This document shows positions 42,825-53,771 of a stretch of DNA of 64,000 nt, piece by piece. A model generated the notes under the pieces. That model was not told where the DNA came from. It ran no database searches and worked only from the letters and a program-made list of their open reading frames with translations. The stretch's first letter is position 1. The number at the start of each line of letters is the position of its first letter. Source of the stretch: Larix kaempferi (taxonomy: Eukaryota; Streptophyta; Pinopsida; Pinales; Pinaceae); assembly GCA_027924585.1 (NCBI GenBank), contig BSBM01000068.1, forward strand, positions 13,324,001-13,388,000. Reading direction: 5' to 3'. Both the position numbers and the translations under genes were made by a program.

Positions 42825-43138
42825 CTGCATGATAACAAGGACCTCGCGGCAAGCACTGTCAGTCTCGAGTTCTATGTGTTTTTTTCAATTATTTTGCTAT
42901 CGTATGTTTTGTAATTTACTACGAAATCTTTCTCTGCTCAATTTAAATTTTGTACATAAGACTTTTGCCTAGTTTCCCCTGGAGGGAAGGAGTATTTTTG
43001 GGCTAAAAACAGTTATATTTGCATCTTTGAATGTTTGGGATGGTGGCTTCACTGTCTCGGACCACCTCAGACGATCCAAAACTATGTTCTTTTTGTTTTT
43101 TACTGATTAATAGATATTGCAGACTTACAAAAAAAAAG
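42825..43138 (+). other. LINE 3' UTR and poly-A tail
   Basis: Ends 'ctgattaatagatattgcag' 'acttacaaaaaaaaa', the usual L1-type finish with a poly-A run. The AT-rich sequence to the right belongs to the pre-insertion locus. Confidence 0.8.
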
Positions 43139-43454
43139 GTAATATTCTTTAGAATATATTATTAGAAATTTGTCTTATTATTTTATGATTTATTTTTGGT
43201 ATTTAAATTTATATTTTCATATTTTGAAAGACAACTAAATTATCCATTAATTTCACAATAATTATGTTTGTTTTAATGAAAAATGAATATTGCATAAAAA
43301 TATTGAAAGATTTATCTATATTTTTAAATTTTCTAAAAATTTGAAAAATATGATTTTTAAATGTATAAACAACCTACTTCCATATTTTTTTTTTACTAAA
43401 TTTTTTCCCATATTGATATTCAAATTATGCTACTATGAAAAATACATCTATTAA

Positions 43455-45820
43455 AAACTTTTATATCAAGTTTACTCTTGATTCTAACATGGTGTTTATT
43501 CAACATTTCTATCATTGAAGAGTCGATTAAAACAAATTTTTCATTTTGTTTTGTTTGAATTTTTTCTGCATGTGGTTTGTTAATAATTGTTTTTTATAAT
43601 GTTCATTTGTCATTTAGTATAATGATTTCGATTTTGATGATTTATTATGATCATGGTTATTTGTACACCGAATAACGCCTTTGAATAAAAATATAGATGT
43701 TGTACTCTTCACGGATCTGTTATAATCACTTCTAGCCCTAGAATAACTGATTTTTTCGTCAGCAAGCTGGAAATGTTTGTTTTTTAAAATTAATATTTAA
43801 AAGTAAACCTTTTAATAAGAATATTTAAATACACCTGGAAAAATACTAGGTTAAGTTAGGAGACACTGTGAAAGTGTTTTTTTAGTGAAAAAGAGCGATA
43901 GTTTATTTGCATTTTTTTGTTTTTCAAGATTAATTTTGTATATAATATTAATTTAAAATATTAATATCATTGTGTTTGAGTGGATTAATTTAAAAAATAA
44001 GCACTAGGATTAATAAAAATTAGTCGTTAAGAAAATATGTGAAGGGGAGAAATCATAAGTGCAGGGGATACTATTAATTGAATAGGGAGATGAGATTGGA
44101 TAAATTAAAAGTATTGAGAGCTTGGATAACTAGAAATGATTGATAATAGCTTATAAAGAATTGAGATTAAGAGAATGAGAAAATTAAGTTTTAAGGTAGA
44201 AAAGGAATAAAGATAGGGAGTATGTATATTAAGAAGATTAGAATGAAAATATTAAGAAGATTAGAATGAAAGATGAAAAATAAATATGTAAATAAAATAT
44301 ATGATTTAAAGAAAGGATTGAGATATTTCAACGTTTAAGATGATGAATTAAATGTTTTTTATGATTAAACTTAATCTATTACTATTTTCTTTATTGATAT
44401 CTTCCTTCATTGGATGAGAAGAGTAATGAGAAGTAAAAACAAAGAGTTTGGTTTGATCAAAGTATATAAGATATTTGCAATTGAAGAAGTTAGAGATTTA
44501 TAATTAAGAATTCTATTTAAATATTTAAATGTGAAATAATAAACATAATTTTGAAGAATTCTTTAGTATAATTTTATTATTAAATAGTTAATTAATAAGT
44601 TATTAGTTAATTAGATATAGTAGAGCTTGAGTAGGTCTATTGTTTAAGAACATGTGTTTTCTTTATAGGAGATCAAGATCAGAGTTAGAGAGGGGTAGGG
44701 TATGTACACCTTCCTGTCCCACAATCAAAGAGGTCGCATACACCAATTTGGTGTGTTTTGACCTTAAATTTAGATTATTATTATTGTTTATATGTATTTT
44801 GTAAAATTGTAACCACATATCCTAGTTTCATGTATAGAGCTAAATCGTGGTGGATACTTGCCAACCACATGACTTTTGTCTTTCTCGTTTTGAGAGCCAA
44901 GTTATGATAGGTTTTGTCATCTTCAAAAACAATAAATATTATATATATGATAGTGTTATAAAAATATTGTTATTATATTTAAATTTCCTTTCGTTGTGGA
45001 TTTTAAAGAGTTATAGGTATCTGGATTTCATGTATAGAGCTAAATCATGATAAATGTTTGATACCGCATTTCTTTTTTAATATTGTCAAAAAATTTAAAA
45101 TAGATTTATATTTATTTATTTATTTTTTAATATTATGACTTTAAGTGAACATCTGTAACCAACAACTTTCACACCAATGTTACATTCATACATTAAATAT
45201 CAATAAATAATGAGTGTAATAAGAAGCACTAATTACACCCCTCTTTCCATTACCCATTCAAATAAATAATCAATGACATTGCCCTTGGAAATTAGGTTTC
45301 CCAATGGGTGATGGACCGAATCAATATATATCTTCAACTTGTGGGTGACGTAATTTGGGAAGACCATTAGAATTCTTTGCTCAGTGAGGGAGACGAGGAT
45401 GTAAATGTCTATAGGTTTGGAGTGACCCAAAACGAGAGATGTCGTTTCCTAAAAGAAAATGCTTTCTAGGTAATAACAAATATATAAATTCGTACACAAC
45501 AAACACTCCACACATATGGAATATATGTTAGTTAACCTTCCACTTTATAATAAAACTTTGTTTTAATAAAAAATAATTACGGTAAACTACCACCAATTTC
45601 CCTATAGATCATATCACATGATGAGCGTGTAGATCATATCACATCATGAGCCTTTATTTTTTTAGATTTGTCCTCTTCCAATGATTTTAATGTGATTTCC
45701 CTAGTGGGAAGTACGATCCCTATTCCATTTGGTAAATTACCCCCTTGCACTATTCACTCCACCCTTGTTCTCGATAATCAGTGGAATTCTTCGTTGAATA
45801 TCACGATGGAGATACATAAT
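43455..45820 (+). repeat. Duplicate A of the SRC2-like gene's upstream region (decayed)
   Basis: Collinear with 49750-52845. Matching landmarks: 'catttctatcattgaa' (43504/49788), 'ttatttacaccg' type blocks (43660/49930), the SINE (44627/50612), TATA (45480/52529), 'ccctattccatttggtaaat' (45717/52716) and 'gatggagat' at the start codon (45805/52826). Most differences are CG to TG or CA in this copy. It is shorter than copy B mainly because B holds a LINE relic. The upstream 43139-43454 has no clear counterpart. Confidence 0.85.
44627..44715 (+). repeat. SINE-like fragment in duplicate A
   Basis: 'ggtctattgtttaagaacat' + 'gtgttttctttataggagat' matches the tRNA-like head of the SINE at 60005 and the fragment at 50612. 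The B box is eroded. Its presence at the same place in both duplicates shows it was inserted before the duplication. Confidence 0.55.
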
Positions 45821-45825
45821 ACTTG
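45480..45825 (+). pseudogene. Decayed promoter, 5' UTR and first codons of an SRC2-like gene
   Basis: TATA-type 'aatatataaatt' (45480), the 5' UTR and the ATG (45806-45808, MEI then unrelated) align with the intact gene at 52529-52845. The coding part breaks off after about three to five codons, where sequence of a Gypsy-B element starts. So a second gene copy once stood, or began, here; the rest of it is not in the gap before 49605. Confidence 0.75.
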
Positions 45826-45844
45826 GCCTTTCCTATAGTTTCAT

Positions 45845-46260
45845 TTAGAGTTGGAGGTTCATCAAAATCCGAATTCTATTCTTGTATGACTGAGGTAATC
45901 TGGTTCGAAAGGATTGAGTTTTGACTATGTCATCTTTGATATACTTGACATACCTCAGTAGCTCTATGACTTTATTGGCATATACCTTCATGATAATTTG
46001 TCCCAATTTTAACTCATGGAACTCTTTGATTTTTTTATCATAGTAACTATTGAAGATGTACTTTGTTTGAAGTACATCTTGAATTGCTTCCACACAATCT
46101 TCTTTTCATTGATCTTCTTGACTTGTCTAGGGTGATCCCACCATATAGATGCTCTTCCATTCAAATTAAATATGGTCACCCTTGCCTTCATGTTCCTCCA
46201 TTGGTTTTGGACTTGGAAATACTTGGACTCATCCCAAGAATCCAAGCCTCAACTCCTTGA
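45845..46260 (-). pseudogene. Gypsy-B gag fragment
   Basis: Reads NQWRNMKARVTIFNLNGRAS, IWWDHPRQVKKINEKKIVWK, QFKMYFKQ, then after a frameshift YYDKKIKEFHELKLGQIIMK, VIELLRYVKYIKDDIVKTQS and RLPQSYKNRI. This is the Retrotrans_gag core (W...F...F....) common in plant Ty3/Gypsy elements. One frameshift near 46070; no zinc knuckle follows because the element is cut. Confidence 0.8.
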
Positions 46261-48189
46261 CCATATTTTACTTCACCATAAAAAATAGGAGGTTTGACTT
46301 TCTGAAATTCCCCAAGTGAGTTGCTCTTGATGGGCTTCTTCCTATTATTCCTTTAATATTGTGATCTTGAGTCTTCAATGGAGTCTTTAGAGGCAAATGA
46401 CTCACTAGAAAACAAATATGGAGTGTCTGACATTCCCATTCAAGCACTTAGTACCACATGCAAAACAAGTCAACATAGTTTAAACATAGTTTGAAGGGAT
46501 CTTACCAAATCATCTTTCAACATTCATGCAATTAAGCACAAATAACCATTACCTGCACTGTTGTCATTAACATCGCTTGATGTTACCTGATCAGTTGGTC
46601 TCTTACCAAGGCTACATAGTCATTTTGCCAACCTTTTGATCATGAATCATTACTCCAGATTTCCCTCTCAAGGTTTGTTCGTCACACGCTATGACTTCTT
46701 TGCATTTTCAGTCATGCTTCTATGGTCCGATTCCTACAACCATTATCAACAACATTAATTATCATCAACCATAGGCAATACCATTAATGGACTACTGCAT
46801 GTGTAACTCTACCTTTACCCATATGCAACATCATGCTCATGCATAAGCAATTCACATCCACTATGCAATGAACCTTTAATCATGCGCACTAATTCATATG
46901 CATTTAATCTACTACTCTCTTGAATTTATGGCATCCATATGCCATAATTTATATGCATGACAACTTCAGAATTTTAAATACAATAGCAAGAGGGTAGTGG
47001 AGGGATTCTCCCTTCCAATTCCCCATCATGACATAGAGCTCCTCCTCCACATAACAGTGGATACTTTTCTTGGCTTCCCTACCAAGCACACAATGATTCA
47101 TTAGCTATGATTTCCCACCTAGTAGCAATTCAATACATATACATATGTAAAACATTTATACTTGCCACTTTCGAAGAATACAATTGTTATGCTGTAAACA
47201 GAAATTTCTCTCTATGCAATTCCTACTTCACATTCCAAGCATAGAGAATGCATTTCGTACATTCAACAACTGTCTCCGGGGGACGACGAGGGTCAAGAGA
47301 TCTTTCCCCCTTGTGGCTTCCCTGCGCCATTGCAGGGCGGGTCGAGGGCAGCGCCCTCCCAACACCCTCTTTTTTTTTTCGTAAATCCTTCAATTTCGCG
47401 CAATCTGGCACATAAGTTCAAGGCCATTTTTCAATTTCTAGCACATCAAAATATTCCTAGAAAACTGCTCAAATTTCCCTGTTTCGGCAGACTTTTGAAT
47501 TCTCCTCTGGCTTGTTTCGGAGCAACTCGCGATTTATCGCCGACCAGTGCAACTCACCATCTTGCGCTGACCGTTTCAGAGCAACTCGTGAATGATCGTC
47601 GACCAGTGAACTCACCATCTTACATCGACCGTTTCGGAGCAACTCGCAATTTATCGCCGACCGTTTCGGAGGACTTTTATCTGTTCTTATCGATCGACAG
47701 ACTCACCATTTTTCGTCGATCGTTTCGGCGCACTTTGGAATTCTCTCCAATCGGTGAACTCGCCTTTTTCCTCCGACCGTTTCAGTGCAACTCATGATTT
47801 GCCTCCGATTAGCGCAACTCGTCGTCTTTCACCGACCGTTTCAGCTCAACTCAACGAAACTTGCCGAAACGCATTGCCGCAACTCAACGAAACTTGCTGA
47901 AACGCATTGCTGCAACTCAACGAAACTTGCCGAAACGCCCTTTTCGGCCATTTTTTGATTTCACACCAAAATGTATCGACGACTCTTCCTGTTTCTTGCT
48001 GACAATTTCGGCGCTCTTGTTGATTTTGCGCTGACACGGACTTAGCAGAAAACTCATAAAACACTTAGAAAATTTTTCAAATTTGAAAAAAAAATTGAAT
48101 TTTTTCTTAATGATCACTGCTGAGTAGGAAGCATACTTACCTCTATAAGTTGCCTAATTTGGCCCATTAGGCCCAATGTTGTAGCCTAC
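46261..48189 (-). other. Gypsy-B leader sequence
   Basis: Non-coding. 47450-47960 has repeated degenerate units around 'ccgaccgtttcggNgcaact' and 'caacgaaacttgccgaaacgc' (about 30-bp period near 47850-47940), relatively rich in CG. The open frame at 47330-47797 follows from this repeat and has no recognisable domain. Confidence 0.5.
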
Positions 48190-48202
48190 GCTCCAATACC
48201 AA
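48190..48202 (-). other. Gypsy-B primer-binding site
   Basis: On the - strand TGGTATTGGAGCG lies two bases after the LTR end. It resembles the initiator-tRNA-Met site (TGGTATCAGAGC) with two changes. Confidence 0.6.
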
Positions 48203-48204
48203 TC

Positions 48205-49604
48205 TGACACATCCCCTCCCGTGGATCCAATTCAAGGAAGGGAACATGATACCAAAGTCTGGGGCTTTTACATAAACTCAACCCTTTTCATTAAATTCAT
48301 ACGAATAAAAAAAATGTGTATAGATGCGAATCAACATAACATGCACATCAGAATTAAACTGTCCAAACACATTCCTCATGCATACATTCAGTAAAATCAG
48401 AACAACTAATACATTGCAGAATGAATACACAAAAATAGAATACTTATCTTATGGTAAAGTTGCCCCAAGCAACTAGTTATGTCGTTGCAACGTTCCACCC
48501 AACCATAGGTCTTTTCCCAGCCTGTATTCTTTCGGCACTCAGAGACCACCCTCGAGCTGGGCATGATTTCTACAAGGAAAGGGAACACTAAAGCTCATGC
48601 ATAGCCAAATAAACATTTCATCTAAGACAAGCCAGTCCACAGCTGGGTTTATCAGTCTAAATCTGAACCCTCTTCATTTCTGGATGCTAGCACTCAAACT
48701 CAAGCCAAAACAATGAATACCCATAATTCATACCCCAGCATACTCTTTTCACACACAACAAGCATAATGGTTTGGCATGGATAAACAATTTTACAAAGGA
48801 ATTTACGAAACAGGGTTTCCACTGGCTCTCCCAACTTGTGGCTCACCTAAAACAAACTATGGGAAGGAGAAATCTGACCACCGGGAGAAAAACCGATTTC
48901 TCCCATAGGTTATGAGCATTCCAAATGGCCAAAACGACCTCAATGAAACCCCAAATCGAGTTCCCTTCCTCCCAACAGCTCTTTAACACCAAAACGCTCT
49001 CTTCACAGCTAGAAAACAAGGAAAAACCATAAAAACGTGGAGGGGAAAACACCCAGGTAGCTCCAAAAAAACGTGAGAGAGGCAAAACTGGTTGATGGAT
49101 AATGGCATGGGAAGCAATTTTGTGGCTCAATTTTTGCCCAATAAGCCAAACACGAATTTCCATGAAGGGTGGATTGCTCATGCTCGAATTTGGACAGCCA
49201 TACCTCCCCATTCCCTAAGGCATTAACTACCTCAACCAACTCTTGGAAGAAATCAATGATTGGGCACAAAAGTCAACATGGGTAGTTGAGGGTTTATGGG
49301 TTCTCTCTTTGACACTTGGCTTGACTTGATTGGCTCCAAGGGTTTGAATATTTCCCTCCCAATTTCTTGTAAAAATCATGCCCCCATCTCTTATTGCATT
49401 GCATTGCATAGCTAATTGTGGGTATTTTATTAAAATGCATATTTACATGATATTTGCAATTCCATTGTCTCTGACTAGCACGTAAACTATATGCATCACT
49501 AAATCGATGGTTGGGGCTTTGGCCTTGAGCTCCTCACCATGATTTTATAACAATATTATATCATTTATATTTTAATGCAATGGGGTCAAAATCGAGATAT
49601 TACA
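48205..49604 (-). repeat. Gypsy-B 5' LTR
   Basis: 1,400 bp, TGTAATATCTCG...GGGATGTGTCA on the - strand. It matches 12337-13720 along its full length. The pair shows that LTRs of this family are about 1.4 kb. Confidence 0.85.
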
Positions 49605-50611
49605 TAATGCTTAATTTAAAATAGATCAAATTAGTTTTCAAGTTCATGATTTTAGTTGTATAGATAATTTTCCTTTTTTTTTTTAATGTTACAACACTAT
49701 TTTATAAATTTCAAAAAATCTAATTTACAATGATGTAGGACATTACCACCTTTTAACTCTTGTTCATTAAAACATGATGTTTACTAGACATTTCTATCAT
49801 TGAAAAGATAGATTAAGACCAATTTTCTTAGTATTGTGTTTGAAATTTGTCTTATCGTGTTTTATTTATTTATGGTCATTTGCCATTTCGTAATGATGAT
49901 TTCGAGGATTTATTATGATTTGGTTATTTTTACACCGGATAATGATTTTGGTGTTGTCCTCTTCACGGATTGTTATTTATAATAGCCTTAGGATAACTTT
50001 GACTTTTTGGTAAGCAAGTTGGAACCAAGTTTCGAGTGGATTAATTTAAGAAAAATAAACGTTAGGATTAATTAGCGGTTAAGAAAATATGGAAGAGGAA
50101 ATAAGGGTAGTATTAATTGAATAAGGGGAATTAAAAGCAAGAACAAATTGAATAGTTAGAAGTAATTAATCAATAAGTAATGGAGATTAAAAGATTATAA
50201 GAAAATTAAGATATAGGGTAAAAGAGAGAATGTATATTAAGAAGATGAGAATGAAGAATGATAAATAATGATAAAGGAATAAATATATAAAGAAATTATG
50301 AGATTAAGAGAATATTGAGATATGTTAGTTATTTTCACTTATTTCAAAGGCTTTCAACATGAGTGAAAAACAAGGATTTTTATTTGATCAAACTCGTTTA
50401 AAATAAGCGGTAGGTTTGTTCTTCATGAGAGAAGAAGAATAATAAATATTAAGTGAGAAAAAAGGTTTTTTTTTTGTTGATGAACTTATATAAAATGTTT
50501 GTAAAAGATTCATAATTAAGAATTTAATTTAAATATTTAAATATTGAAAGAGTAAATATAATTTTGATTAATTTTTAGTATAATTTTATTGTTAAATAGT
50601 TAATTAATTAG

Positions 50612-50690
50612 TTAGTTTGATTAGGTTTAATGAGAACATGTATTTTCTTTATAGGACATTATAAACTCAAATCTAGAGGTATGTATACTT
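50612..50690 (+). repeat. SINE-like fragment in duplicate B
   Basis: 'gattaggtttaatgagaaca' + 'tgtattttctttataggaca' corresponds to the fragment at 44627 and to the head of the SINE at 60005. Confidence 0.5.
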
Positions 50691-50959
50691 CTTTGTTTAA
50701 GAAAAAATATTCCCATAAATAAGAGATTCTCAAAAACTAATTTGATGTGTTGTGATTTTAAATTTAGGTTATTATTACTATTGTATGTATTTTGAAAAAT
50801 ATCTTATTTAAATATAAAATATATATTTAATAAAAAATTTAAAACAAATTTATATATAAATATAAATATAATAATTTTGGGGGACATAAGATAAAACTGT
50901 ATCTTGTATCTTGGTTTCATGTATAGTGATAATGATGATGATGATTAATCTCCACTGAG

Positions 50960-51450
50960 ACCAACTTTGATATATCCGAGTTTATTACTTGGTTTGCTTT
51001 AAATTTTTGTTCCTATGCTCAAAAAACTTAGAAAGAAGCTTTCCAAGTTCAAAATAGTTTTGGCAAGTCGGAAGGTTAGAAATGTTTGTATCGTAGCAAA
51101 TATTATGAAACTCATATCTAATGTGGGTGTAAGCAGGACACTCTAAGAGAAAGTGATTTTCATCATCAATGCTTATAAACTCACAAAGATGACAAACTCT
51201 TTCCGCCCAATAAGTTTTGGGAATACACCACGCCCTATTTCGCTATTCAGCGCATGAGAGTTCGTTCTAATCTTACTATCGAAAGATAATTGTGATCTTC
51301 CAAATTAGGGTTAATGACCTCCTTATAGTATCTTAGTTTTCTCTTAATTGTTTTCTCTTTAAACTTAGAAGAAATCATATTTTTGACATTATCGATATTT
51401 TGCAAAGTGTCATTTTCATCAATACCCCAATGGTCTAATGAAGCCATTGT
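50960..51450 (-). pseudogene. Relic of a different LINE (ORF2 C terminus)
   Basis: The - strand reads KIRTNSHALNSE, NRAWCIPKTYWAERVCHLCE, then FISIDDENHFLLECPAYTH. The 'R.C..C......DE.HFLLECP.Y' arrangement is the zinc region at the end of non-LTR RT proteins, of a type different from the L1-like elements in this window. Upstream on the same strand MASLDHWGIDENDTLQNIDN and KTIKRKLRYYKEVI continue the protein. A frameshift near 51245 and missing RT core show it is a remnant. Confidence 0.7.
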
Positions 51451-52528
51451 ATCTTTACATCAATTCCGCATGAGGCGTAATTGGTTTTGACTTGAATGCA
51501 TATATGGATTTAGTGCCTTCCGATACCGAAGGACACCCAATTAAACAAGTCTAACTACTGTTGTTTGAGATCTTAATATTTTTTATAAATGAGTCCAAAT
51601 TCAAATTGTGCTACCCTCAAACATTTAGGCTACTCATTTATTACTTGGGTTTAAAATGAATTTACATTTATTTTTTAAGGTGTAGTTTAAACATTCTAAG
51701 TTTTCAACCTTTTTCCGAGCATATTTTCAATCTAATTTTGTTTGTATTCCAGTTGGAAATTTTAAAAAAAATTTCTAATCCCATATATTAGTTATGGAAA
51801 TTGCATAATTTGAGTGCCATGGAATATTTGAGAGTGTTGAATCTATTTATGAATTAAAAAATGCAATCTATGGTTTGGGATAACTGGCACTCAAATCGCC
51901 CCGCTTTTTCGACAATTTGTTCCCTAGATCCGGTTATAAAAACTGGCGGAATCGTAGTTCCACCCCATTTACTACGGAACTATGCCATGGAATTGAGTCC
52001 TTAGGAGTTTTGGCCCATTTTAAGACCACCCAGATTGTCGAAATTCCAAAAAAATAACCAGAAGGGGTGGAACTGTGCCTCACCGAAAATTTTTCCGTCA
52101 CTTGTCACGACGATTTGAGTACCAATTATCACAGGCCAATTTAAACACGTAAAAATTTAGATTTTACCAAAAAGAATTATTAGATTCGGACCAAAACCTA
52201 CGTCATAACAACTTTCATATCATTTTCACATTCATGCTTTTGATATCAATGAGTAGTCACAATCATGCCTATGATATCAATGACTAGTGGGTGGGGAAGA
52301 CCTGAGAAAAGAGGTGCTCATTCCACCCCTGTTCGGAATGGCCATTCAAACGGGTAACCAATGAAACTTCGTCCATATCATACGCCACTGCGGAAGTCCA
52401 CGAGCGAACAGCTCGGGTCTCCCCTTGGATGCTGGACCAGTGGAACTCTTCGCACAGCGAGGGAGACGGGGAGGTAGCGTCTGGAGTGACCCGAAACGGG
52501 AGATGCCGTCCCCCTTCCGGCTAATAAC

Positions 52529-52540
52529 AAATATATAAAA
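52529..52540 (+). promoter_or_regulatory. Probable TATA box of the SRC2-like gene
   Basis: 'aaatatataaaa' lies about 290 bases before the start codon, in a segment conserved in the decayed duplicate. A start of transcription near 52565 would give a 5' UTR of about 260 bases. No other core element is certain; 'accaatttg' near 52624 is downstream of the TATA. Confidence 0.55.
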
Positions 52541-52826
52541 CCGGACACAACTGACAGCGTTCACGCATAAACTATACATAAAAAATTTGGGTTTTAATAA
52601 AAAATTACGGTAAACTGCTGCCACCAATTTGAAGACCAGATCACATCATGAGACTATTTCTTCGATTTGTCCTCTTCCACGATTTTTCATGGGATTTTAC
52701 TGGTGGGAACTGCGATCCCTATTCCATTTGGTAAATTGCCCACTCACAATGTTCAATCCTCCCCTGCTCTCTCGATAATCAGTCGAATTCTTGCATCCGG
52801 TTTCTTCTTTTCTGTTGAATGCCGCG

Positions 52827-53771
52827 ATGGAGATGCGCAGAATGGAAATAACCCTCATCTCGGCCCGCGATCTGAAGAACGCTGCCATTTTCTCCAAAAC
52901 AAAGGCCTACGCAGTCGCATGGATTTCCAACAATCAGAAGGACAGGCAGTGGACGCCCATGGACAGAGAAAACGGCACCAATCCCACCTGGAACCAAGTT
53001 ATGAACTTTACCCTCGACGAGGCTGCCTTGCAGCAAGGCCGCCTGGTTCTTGAGGTCGCAATCTACGCAGAGGCCACTTTCGGCAGCAATGAGATCGGCC
53101 GCGTTCGCATCCCATTGAAGGAATTCCTCAATCCCGCCGGCAGAAACAAGGGAACCAGCGCCATTGCGCAGTTCGTCAGCTACCAGGTCCGGAAACCCTC
53201 CGGAAAAGCCAAGGGAGCTCTCAACCTTTCTGTCAGATTGGCCGAAACGACCGATTTCATAGTGCAGCAACAGCCAGTGACAGGGTCATATGGGGCGGCC
53301 AATCCGGAGCCCGTGACCGCGTTTCCTGCTGCTTTATATGAGGCAGAAAAGGCAGGTCCAGTGACCGCTTACACAGGCTACCGACCGGCTGGTTCGTCCT
53401 CGTATCCGGCAGCAAATAACCAGTACCCTCCGCCACCGTCTCCATCCCAGGCGGCCTACCCTCCGCCTCCGCTTTACTACCAGGGTTGCCCTCCGCCTTA
53501 CTACCAGAGTTTCCCTCCGACTCCGCCTCCGCCTTACTACCAGGGTTACCCTCCGCCTCCCACATCGCCTTGCTACCAGAGCTACCCTCCCTACCAGGGC
53601 TACCCACCCTATCAGGGTTATCCGCCCTATCAGGGTTATCCGCCCATTGTTCCTGCCGTGCAGCAGCCGCCTAGGAAGAATAACAAACCCGGGATGGGTT
53701 TGGGGGCAAGCTTAATTGGTGGAGCTCTTGGCGGTCTGTTGCTGGGGGATTTGATCGGCGGTGGATTCTGA
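52827..53771 (+). CDS. SRC2-like C2-domain protein
   Basis: 314 codons, one exon, intact. Start chosen at ATG 52827 (MEMRRMEITL), where the C2 domain begins at once; the in-frame codons before it are not conserved in the duplicate. Residues ~6-145 form a C2 domain, a lipid/Ca2+-binding fold: EITLISARDLKNAAIFSKTK, TNPTWNQVMNFTLDE, LEVAIYAEATFGSNEIGRVR, IPLKEFLNPA. Residues ~200-285 are Pro/Tyr-rich (repeated YYQGYPPPP, YPPYQG units). The C terminus is Gly-rich and hydrophobic (GLGASLIGGALGGLLLGDLI), a likely membrane contact. This order matches plant SRC2 proteins (soybean gene regulated by cold 2), which sit at ER, vacuole or plasma membrane and are linked to cold and calcium responses. GC content is well above its surroundings. 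Pro-rich repeat length varies in this family. Confidence 0.9.
   Translation: MEMRRMEITLISARDLKNAAIFSKTKAYAVAWISNNQKDRQWTPMDRENGTNPTWNQVMNFTLDEAALQQGRLVLEVAIYAEATFGSNEIGRVRIPLKEFLNPAGRNKGTSAIAQFVSYQVRKPSGKAKGALNLSVRLAETTDFIVQQQPVTGSYGAANPEPVTAFPAALYEAEKAGPVTAYTGYRPAGSSSYPAANNQYPPPPSPSQAAYPPPPLYYQGCPPPYYQSFPPTPPPPYYQGYPPPPTSPCYQSYPPYQGYPPYQGYPPYQGYPPIVPAVQQPPRKNNKPGMGLGASLIGGALGGLLLGDLIGGGF

Larger units (their letters stand above)
30742..43138 (+). mobile_element. LINE (L1-like, with RNase H), interrupted by a Gypsy insertion
   Basis: The element carries a partial ORF1 (zinc knuckle), an ORF2 with endonuclease, RT, RT-associated zinc region and RNase H, an unusual 3' extension and a terminal poly-A (43130-43138). 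The chromovirus at 31677-37657 sits inside the endonuclease, and removing it with one TATTC restores the reading frame. Without it the LINE is about 6.4 kb. Its 5' end is missing (ORF1 begins just before the zinc knuckle). No target duplication was identified. Compared with the copy at 61.6 kb the ORF1 regions are related but quite different, so they are separate lineages. Confidence 0.85.
45826..49604 (-). mobile_element. Gypsy-B element fragment (5' LTR, leader, part of gag)
   Basis: On the - strand: 5' LTR (49604-48205), PBS (48202-48190), a 1.9-kb leader and the first part of gag (46260-45845); then it stops at the duplicate-A gene start. Protease, RT, integrase and 3' LTR are absent. The right end abuts duplicate B at 49605. 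So the element is half of a copy whose other side was lost, possibly by the same event that removed the first SRC2-like gene. Confidence 0.75.
49750..52845 (+). repeat. Duplicate B: upstream region of the SRC2-like gene
   Basis: Counterpart of 43455-45820, but retaining many CG dinucleotides close to the gene. It contains an extra ~1.3 kb (about 50930-52250) that includes a LINE relic absent from copy A, so that insertion came after the duplication or was deleted from A. Confidence 0.85.

Noticed and set aside
47330-47797. 155-codon frame in the Gypsy-B leader
   Set aside because: It runs through degenerate 'accgtttcgg' repeats in a leader that should be non-coding, and it has no recognisable motif.
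52346-53607. Several open frames on the - strand over the SRC2-like gene and promoter
   Set aside because: They are antisense shadows of a GC-rich coding region and its promoter; no domain is visible in them.
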